In this document: piece by piece, positions 5,673 to 6,519 of the stretch
Numbering within the stretch: the first letter of the stretch is position 1
Layout: every line of letters starts with the position of its first letter
Source: Candidatus Scatomorpha merdipullorum
GTDB lineage: Bacteria > Bacillota > Clostridia > Oscillospirales > Oscillospiraceae
Length of the DNA: 6,519 nt
Reading direction: 5' to 3'
Assembly (NCBI GenBank): GCA_018716795.1
Contig: DVJK01000051.1
Span: 1 to 6,519, forward strand
Made by a program: the position numbers and the translations under genes
The notes under the pieces: generated by a model
What the model was told of the DNA's origin: nothing
Database searches by the model: none
The model's input: only the letters and a program-made list of their open reading frames with translations

Positions 5673-5690
5673 AATTCAGGAGGAAAAGAA

Positions 5691-6005
5691 ATGGCAGCAA
5701 ACAAGAAAATGATCCGCATCCGTCTCAAGGCCTACGACCATCAGCTTATCGACAAGGCCGCCGAGACCATCGTCGAGACCGCGCGCCGCACCGAGGCCAA
5801 GGTGTCCGGCCCCATCCCTCTGCCCACCAAGAAGGAGGTCGTCACCATCCTGCGCGCCGTCCACAAGTACAAGGACAGCCGCGAGCAGTTCGAGCGCCGC
5901 ACCCACAAGCGCCTCATCGACATCATGAACCCCACCCAGAAGACCGTCGAGGCCCTCATGAGCCTGGACGTGCCCGCCGGCGTGGAGATTGAAATCAAGC
6001 TCTGA
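5691..6005 (+). CDS. rpsJ: 30S ribosomal protein S10 (NusE)
   Basis: S10 is a 30S head protein that also acts, with NusB, as NusE in rRNA antitermination complexes. The 104-residue product is full length for the family. It shows IRIRLKAYDHQLIDKAAETI (8-27), VSGPIPLPTKKEV (38-50), the flexible ribosome-inserted loop region with VTILRAVHKYKDSREQFE (50-67), and RTHKRLIDIMNPTQKTVEAL (69-88), ending VPAGVEIEIKL. The start is fixed by AGGAGG (5678-5683) 7 bases before the ATG. It is the first gene of the S10 operon, transcribed from the promoter at 5371-5399 through a long structured leader, with rplC 116 bases downstream. Codon use is strongly G/C-ending, as expected for a highly expressed gene in this genome. 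Confidence 0.98.
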   Translation: MAANKKMIRIRLKAYDHQLIDKAAETIVETARRTEAKVSGPIPLPTKKEVVTILRAVHKYKDSREQFERRTHKRLIDIMNPTQKTVEALMSLDVPAGVEIEIKL

Positions 6006-6030
6006 GAGCTGATTCAAAACGCTTAACCCG

Positions 6031-6097
6031 CTTGCCCGCGACTTGCGTGAACGGGCAGGGTCATGTTGGAGCGGACAGCCCAATGAGCCGCTTCAAC
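6031..6097 (+). promoter_or_regulatory. Two stem-loops in the rpsJ-rplC spacer
   Basis: The 116-base spacer (6006-6121) holds CTTGCCCG/CGGGCAGG (6031-6038 and 6052-6059, one G.U) and GTTGGAGCGG/CCGCTTCAAC (6065-6074 and 6088-6097, one G.U, 13-base loop). Neither is followed by a T-tract, so they are not terminators. They may mark processing, stability or ribosomal-protein control between the two cistrons. Confidence 0.5.
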
Positions 6098-6121
6098 CAA
6101 TAACCGTTAGGAGGATATAGA

Positions 6122-6519
6122 ATGAAGAAAGCCATCATCGGCAAGAAGGTCGGCATGACGCAGATCTTCGATGAGGCCGGCAAGGTCGTTCCCGTCACTG
6201 TTATTGAGGCGGGCCCCTGCGTCGTCGTCCAGAAGAAGACGGCCGATAAGGAGGGCTACGACTCCGTGCAGCTCGGCTTCGACGAAGTCAGCGAGAAGAA
6301 GCTCACCAAGCCGGAGCGCGGCCACCTGGCCAAGTCCGGCGCGGGCAATCTGCGCCACCTGCACGAGTTCCGCCTCGAGGATTGCTCCGCTCTGAACGTC
6401 GGCGACGTCCTCAAGGCCGACGTGTTCAAAGAGGGCGAGCGCGTTGATGTCACCGGCATCAGCAAAGGTAAGGGCTACGCCGGCGTCATCAAGCGCCATG
6501 GCGCCCACCGCCTCAAGGC
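6122..6519 (+). CDS. rplC: 50S ribosomal protein L3, N-terminal part (3' end outside window)
   Basis: L3 is an early-assembly 50S protein that binds 23S rRNA and reaches towards the peptidyl transferase centre. The visible 132 residues start MKKAIIGKKVGMTQIFDEAG (1-20), the diagnostic L3 N-terminus, followed by VPVTVIEAGPCVVVQKKT (23-40) and the conserved central extension GISKGKGYAGVIKRHGAHR (112-130). Full-length L3 is usually about 205-215 residues, so roughly 40 percent is missing. The ATG at 6122 has AGGAGG (6109-6114) 7 bases upstream. The order rpsJ-rplC is the universal start of the S10 operon, so rplD, rplW and rplB should follow. It is co-transcribed with rpsJ, with no promoter or terminator seen between them. 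Confidence 0.97.
   Translation, partial: MKKAIIGKKVGMTQIFDEAGKVVPVTVIEAGPCVVVQKKTADKEGYDSVQLGFDEVSEKKLTKPERGHLAKSGAGNLRHLHEFRLEDCSALNVGDVLKADVFKEGERVDVTGISKGKGYAGVIKRHGAHRLK

Larger units (their letters stand above)
5406..5690 (+). ncRNA. Long structured leader of the S10 ribosomal protein operon
   Basis: About 285 nt separate the predicted start from the rpsJ ATG, with no credible coding frame inside. Local stems include 5406-5410/5417-5421 (GCGCC/GGCGC), 5446-5451/5455-5460 (CGGCGT/ACGCCG) and 5484-5493/5498-5506 (nine pairs, one bulge, CTTT loop). A larger colinear fold pairs 5530-5537 with 5616-5623 (8 bp), 5539-5544 with 5603-5608 (6 bp), 5547-5552 with 5590-5595 (6 bp, one G.U) and 5563-5567 with 5576-5580 (5 bp). 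A last stem-loop (5636-5672) stands just before the Shine-Dalgarno site. In E. coli the S10 leader is where L4 controls the operon; whether L4 or another ribosomal protein binds here is inference. I do not recognise a known leader family. Confidence 0.6.

Noticed and set aside
5477..5992. 171-codon plus-strand open frame crossing the leader and rpsJ
   Set aside because: It is out of frame with rpsJ, is rich in Arg/His/Pro, and has no RBS.

Overview
The window looks like chromosomal DNA from a GC-rich member of the Clostridia, most likely an uncultured gut lineage of the Oscillospirales/Christensenellales type. The reasons are the style of the SLH repeats, strong G/C at third codon positions, AGGAGG-type ribosome binding sites, a small stand-alone LytTR regulator, and the clostridial style of S10 and L3. 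This placement is inference; the window holds no rRNA or other taxonomic marker gene.

Layout, left to right. (1) Positions 3-1010 (+): the C-terminal part of a large surface protein, a DUF11-like stalk followed by three SLH cell-wall-anchoring repeats, closed by a textbook intrinsic terminator. (2) 1125-2072 (-): an alpha/beta hydrolase of the monoacylglycerol lipase/lysophospholipase type, convergent with gene 1 and ending inside a long imperfect palindrome. (3) 2153-3928 (+): a 591-residue fusion of a NUDIX (MutT-like) domain to a DUF1015 domain, divergent from the hydrolase across an 80-bp gap in which two promoters seem to overlap. (4) 3973-5204 (-): a two-gene operon with a 4-base overlap. 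The first gene is a one-domain LytTR DNA-binding regulator; the second is a two-helix membrane protein with a large extracytoplasmic domain that I cannot assign to a family. (5) 5205-5405: a divergent regulatory region with a sigma-70 promoter for the LytTR operon and a near-consensus promoter, with upstream A-tracts, for the ribosomal operon. (6) 5406-5690: a leader of about 285 nt with competing stem-loops. (7) 5691-6519 (+): the start of the S10 ribosomal protein operon, rpsJ then rplC (cut by the window end), with a 116-bp structured spacer.

Only two groups clearly work together: rpsJ-rplC (ribosome assembly) and the LytTR/membrane-protein pair (probably a regulator and its membrane partner). 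The other genes are single transcription units. No tRNA, CRISPR array, insertion sequence or phage gene was seen. The points most worth a second look are the structured S10 leader, the LytTR/membrane pair, the NUDIX-DUF1015 fusion, and a sharp change of codon use inside the SLH gene.
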